9,163 nucleotides of DNA from an uncultured Porphyromonas sp. Its GTDB lineage: Bacteria; Bacteroidota; Bacteroidia; Bacteroidales; Porphyromonadaceae. Made by a program: the position numbers and the translations under genes. The notes below the pieces were generated by a model that was not told where the DNA came from, did not search any database, and saw nothing but the letters and a program-made list of their open reading frames with translations. Positions 6,384-9,163 of the stretch are shown one piece after another; positions within the stretch are counted from its first letter, which is position 1, and each line of letters opens with the position of its first letter. The stretch covers positions 1 through 9,163 of the forward strand of contig URKO01000029.1 in assembly GCA_900548415.1 (NCBI GenBank), in the 5' to 3' direction.

Positions 6384-7638
6384 CAGATTGATACGGATCA
6401 GTTGTGTCGTCATAGGGAGCCTACTCCTTATGGCGCAGACGCTTATGGCACAACGGGTGCCACAGCTCGTAGCCCCCGATGGTTACCTCGATAAGTTTTG
6501 GTCCGCTTGTGACGAGGCGAAAGCAACTGGGCAGACTATCTCGATCATCCATTTGGGCGACTCGCACATACAGGCAGGACACTTTACCATGCCGATCCGT
6601 CAGTCCTTTACACAGCGTTGGGGCGACGGTGGAATGGGTTGGGTAGGGCCTTTTCGCCTATTGGGGACCAATCCGCCTATCCACACGGTGATACGAGCCT
6701 CCTCAGCAGGCACATCAGGCGTTAAGATCACCCAGAGAGACTACGATCGGGAGAGTCCTACGGGTATGGTGCTACAGACGAGGCCGAGTGGTGCCATCAC
6801 CTACACCTTGCAATGTGGTGGCGGGCAAACCTTCGACCGCATCGTTATCTACCGACAGCGGGGAACGGAACCTTTCACCTTGTCTGGCGGCAACTCCAGC
6901 GAGATCGCTATCGCTCACGATACTTTGACCACCGAGCAGATCGTCACCGACACGCTCCTCGTGGGTCGTTACGTAAGCTCAGCAGAGGTGACCGCTCCCG
7001 CCTCGTCCGTCTGGTATGGCGCTAGCCTGGAGCGTAGCAGCGGTGGCGCACTCGTCCACACGATCGGCTACAATGGTGCTACCTACTACACTTACAGCAA
7101 GGGGAGCTTCACTAGTTCCGTTGCCACCCTGCGTCCTCGGCTGATCATCCTTTCGCTGGGTACCAATGAGTCGATCGCACGTCAGTTCGATCGCAACAAC
7201 TTTGGCGCGGAGGTCGCTCGGCTGGTACGCAGGCTCCAAGCGAGCAATCCCGACTGCGCCATCGTCCTCACCTCGCCTCTTGCCAACTATCAGAAGATCC
7301 GCACAGCACACAAAAGTCGTCGTGGCAAGCGTAAGCGTCGTCGCACTGTCTACCGCACCAGTTACCGCGCTAATGCCAACTGCCAGCTCATAGCCGACGA
7401 GCTACAGCAGCAAGCTCGGGAGCTGGGGTGTGGCTACATCGATCTCTTCGCCCACTTCGGTGGAGCGGCGGGTGCAGCGCAGTTGCTCTCTAGTGGCATC
7501 CTCTCTGGCGATCGCGTTCATCTCACCGCTGCTGGCTATAATAAGGTAGGCGAGGCGATTGCTACCGCCCTCCAAGACGACTATAAGCAGTGGTGCCAAC
7601 GCCCCCCCCACGTCACCCCTCAAGCCTCCGAAGACTAA
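6373..7638 (+). CDS. Exported SGNH/GDSL hydrolase, Ape1-like
   Basis: A 421-residue protein with a signal peptide (1-26, ending LMAQTLMA, with likely cleavage before QRVPQ), so probably periplasmic. Block I is IIHLGDSHIQAGHF (58-71) with Ser64; the GDSH form and the following GDGGMGWVGP (84-93) recall Ape1 O-acetylpeptidoglycan esterases. A beta-rich insertion of about 130 residues (100-228) precedes IGYNGA (231-236, block II), IILSLGTNES (258-267, block III Asn265) and DRVH (380-383, block V Asp380/His383). The catalytic set is complete. A strongly basic loop (314-325, KSRRGKRKRRRT) lies between blocks III and V. The ATG at 6373 overlaps the end of the previous gene by 11 bases and gives a good signal peptide. 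The MBOAT gene follows after 7 bases. Removal or transfer of acetyl groups on an anionic envelope polymer is the best guess; the substrate is not proven. Confidence 0.86.
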   Translation: MRSSRLIRISCVVIGSLLLMAQTLMAQRVPQLVAPDGYLDKFWSACDEAKATGQTISIIHLGDSHIQAGHFTMPIRQSFTQRWGDGGMGWVGPFRLLGTNPPIHTVIRASSAGTSGVKITQRDYDRESPTGMVLQTRPSGAITYTLQCGGGQTFDRIVIYRQRGTEPFTLSGGNSSEIAIAHDTLTTEQIVTDTLLVGRYVSSAEVTAPASSVWYGASLERSSGGALVHTIGYNGATYYTYSKGSFTSSVATLRPRLIILSLGTNESIARQFDRNNFGAEVARLVRRLQASNPDCAIVLTSPLANYQKIRTAHKSRRGKRKRRRTVYRTSYRANANCQLIADELQQQARELGCGYIDLFAHFGGAAGAAQLLSSGILSGDRVHLTAAGYNKVGEAIATALQDDYKQWCQRPPHVTPQASED

Positions 7639-7645
7639 CCTCCGT

Positions 7646-9163
7646 ATGCTCACCCCCTATCTCTCACGAACTGCCGAGCTACTCACCTACGATAGCTCCG
7701 CACCAATGCTCTTCAATAGTGGACTCTTTCTCGTCCTCTTCCTGCTCTTCCTGCCGCTCTACTACCTGCTGCGTAGGCACACGTTGGCACGGATCATCTA
7801 TGTAGTCTGCTTCTCCCTCTTCTTCTACTACAAGAGCAGTGGCTACTACGCTACGATCCTCATCATGACCGCCACGGTCGACTTCATCATCGGGCATCTC
7901 ATAGCATCCACCCCAGAGCGCAAGGTCAAGCGCCGCTGGCTCACGCTCTCCCTCTGCTTCAACCTCGGAATGCTCGGATACTTTAAGTATACCAACTTCC
8001 TCCTAGAGCTTTTCACCCCGCTCGTGCAGTGGGTCGGCGGATTGGTTGGGCTTGGCGAGGTAAGCACGACACAGCTAGGCCCGCTCGACATCTTTCTCCC
8101 CGTCGGCATCTCCTTCTTCACCTTCCAGTCGCTCAGCTACGTCATCGACATCTATCGAGGCGAGATACGTCCGCTGAGACGCTGGGTCGACTACCTCTTT
8201 TACGTCTCCTTCTTTCCTCAGCTCGTCGCGGGGCCTATCGTACGTGCCAAAGACTTTATCCCGCAGATCTACAAGCCCGTATGGGTCACCAAAAAGGAGT
8301 TTGGCGAGGGACTCTTCCTCATCCTCTCGGGGCTGATCAAGAAAGCGATCATCTCCGACTATATCTCGCTCAACTTTGTGGATCGTGTCTTCGATGCCCC
8401 TACCCTTTACAGTGGCTTCGAAAACCTTATGGCTATCTACGGCTATGCACTCCAGATCTACTGCGACTTCTCCGGCTACTCCGATATGGCTATCGGCATC
8501 GCGCTGTGGCTCGGCTTTCGCTTTAATATCAACTTCGACTCGCCCTACCGCTCCGCTACCATCACCGAGTTCTGGCGACGCTGGCACATCTCCCTCTCCT
8601 CCTGGCTGCGAGACTATCTCTACATACCGCTCGGGGGAAGTCGTCGTGGTCGGTTGCGTACCTATCTCAACCTCCTGATCACGATGCTCCTCGGCGGGCT
8701 GTGGCACGGAGCCAGCCTGCGCTTCATCCTTTGGGGTGGTATGCACGGCGTCGCACTTGCCCTGCACAAGCTCTATATGCAGATCTGCCCGTGGGCACGC
8801 CCCGATGGAGCCTCTATGGGACGGCTGAGACGCTACCTAGGCATGTTCATCACCTTCCACTTCGTCTGCTTCGCGTGGATCTTCTTCCGTATGCCAACGA
8901 TGGAGGGCATCGGACAAATGTTTGAGATGATACGGTACGAGTTCCACCCCGAGATCATCCCTCAGTTCCTCGAGGGCTACTGGCTCGTCGTGACGCTGAT
9001 CGTGCTAGGCTTCGTAGCCCACTTCGTCCCGCAGCGCGCCTTCCGTCCCCTCGAGCGTAGCATCAGTCGCATGCCGCTCGTTGGTCAGGCGCTCCTCTTC
9101 GCCCTCGTCGTGCTGCTTGTCGTCCAGTTCCAGAGCAGTGGCGTGCAACCCTTTATCTACTTC
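7646..9163 (+). CDS. MBOAT-family membrane O-acyltransferase (AlgI/PatA-like), C-terminal end cut
   Basis: The frame from ATG 7646 is open for 506 codons to the right edge. The last residues (SSGVQPFIYF) closely match the usual C-terminus of Bacteroidetes relatives, so only a few codons are probably missing. It is a polytopic inner-membrane protein with many hydrophobic segments. Key MBOAT elements are FPQLVAGPIVR (190-200), YCDFSGYSDMAIG (272-284), FWRRWHISLSSWLRDYLYIPLGG (about 309-331, His314), and LGGLWHGAS (349-357) with the invariant catalytic His354, followed by ILWGGMHG (361-368, His367). Such proteins pass acetyl groups from cytoplasmic donors across the membrane to SGNH partners, which fits the two SGNH genes upstream, 7 bases away. 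An inner ATG at codon 21 (7706, MLFNSG) is possible, but the preceding LLTYDSSAP resembles the extended N-terminus of relatives as I recall them, so I kept the longer start. Confidence 0.92.
   Translation, partial: MLTPYLSRTAELLTYDSSAPMLFNSGLFLVLFLLFLPLYYLLRRHTLARIIYVVCFSLFFYYKSSGYYATILIMTATVDFIIGHLIASTPERKVKRRWLTLSLCFNLGMLGYFKYTNFLLELFTPLVQWVGGLVGLGEVSTTQLGPLDIFLPVGISFFTFQSLSYVIDIYRGEIRPLRRWVDYLFYVSFFPQLVAGPIVRAKDFIPQIYKPVWVTKKEFGEGLFLILSGLIKKAIISDYISLNFVDRVFDAPTLYSGFENLMAIYGYALQIYCDFSGYSDMAIGIALWLGFRFNINFDSPYRSATITEFWRRWHISLSSWLRDYLYIPLGGSRRGRLRTYLNLLITMLLGGLWHGASLRFILWGGMHGVALALHKLYMQICPWARPDGASMGRLRRYLGMFITFHFVCFAWIFFRMPTMEGIGQMFEMIRYEFHPEIIPQFLEGYWLVVTLIVLGFVAHFVPQRAFRPLERSISRMPLVGQALLFALVVLLVVQFQSSGVQPFIYF

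Noticed and set aside
8029..8526. Plus-strand open frame of 165 codons in a second frame
   Set aside because: It is an Arg/Leu/His-rich shadow of the MBOAT reading frame with no motif.
8075..8767. Minus-strand open frame of 230 codons
   Set aside because: It lies wholly within the MBOAT gene, is very rich in Glu, Asp and Val as expected of an antisense shadow, and shows no recognisable domain; the plus frame carries all MBOAT motifs.

Overview
The window looks like a piece of a Bacteroidales chromosome, most likely Porphyromonas. The evidence is the product set (DUF3127, DUF3109 and stand-alone PAS proteins, plus a BspA-like leucine-rich surface protein), the lack of Shine-Dalgarno sequences before most genes, and two upstream sites matching the Bacteroidetes -7 consensus TAnnTTTG. 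The moderately GC-rich coding sequence resembles the P. asaccharolytica/uenonis group more than P. gingivalis, but the species is a guess.

Layout. On the minus strand, positions 1-425 hold the 5' end of a secreted leucine-rich-repeat protein that runs off the left edge. A divergent intergenic region (426-756) carries one promoter for each direction. From 757 to the right edge every gene is on the plus strand, with junctions from an 11-base overlap to a 49-base gap and no visible terminator, so it may be one long transcription unit. The order is trpS (tryptophanyl-tRNA synthetase), a DUF3127 OB-fold protein with an SSB-like acidic tail, rlmH (23S rRNA pseudouridine methyltransferase), a small PAS protein, a 74-residue two-helix membrane protein, manA (mannose-6-phosphate isomerase), a cysteine-rich DUF3109 protein, two different SGNH/GDSL proteins, and an MBOAT-family membrane acyltransferase. 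The last runs off the right edge, apparently within a few codons of its stop.

How the genes fit together. The left half is housekeeping: translation, ribosome modification and DNA binding. manA supplies mannose phosphate for glycan precursors. The three right-hand genes (4989-9163) form the most interesting unit. A membrane-anchored SGNH protein, an exported SGNH protein and an MBOAT channel-type acyltransferase are the parts expected of an envelope O-acylation system, by analogy with PatA/PatB/Ape1 (peptidoglycan) or AlgI/AlgJ/AlgX (alginate). Both SGNH proteins carry a long beta-rich insertion between the nucleophile motif and the remaining catalytic blocks, as Ape1 does. The glycan target cannot be read from the sequence. 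No tRNA, rRNA, CRISPR array, insertion sequence or phage gene was seen.
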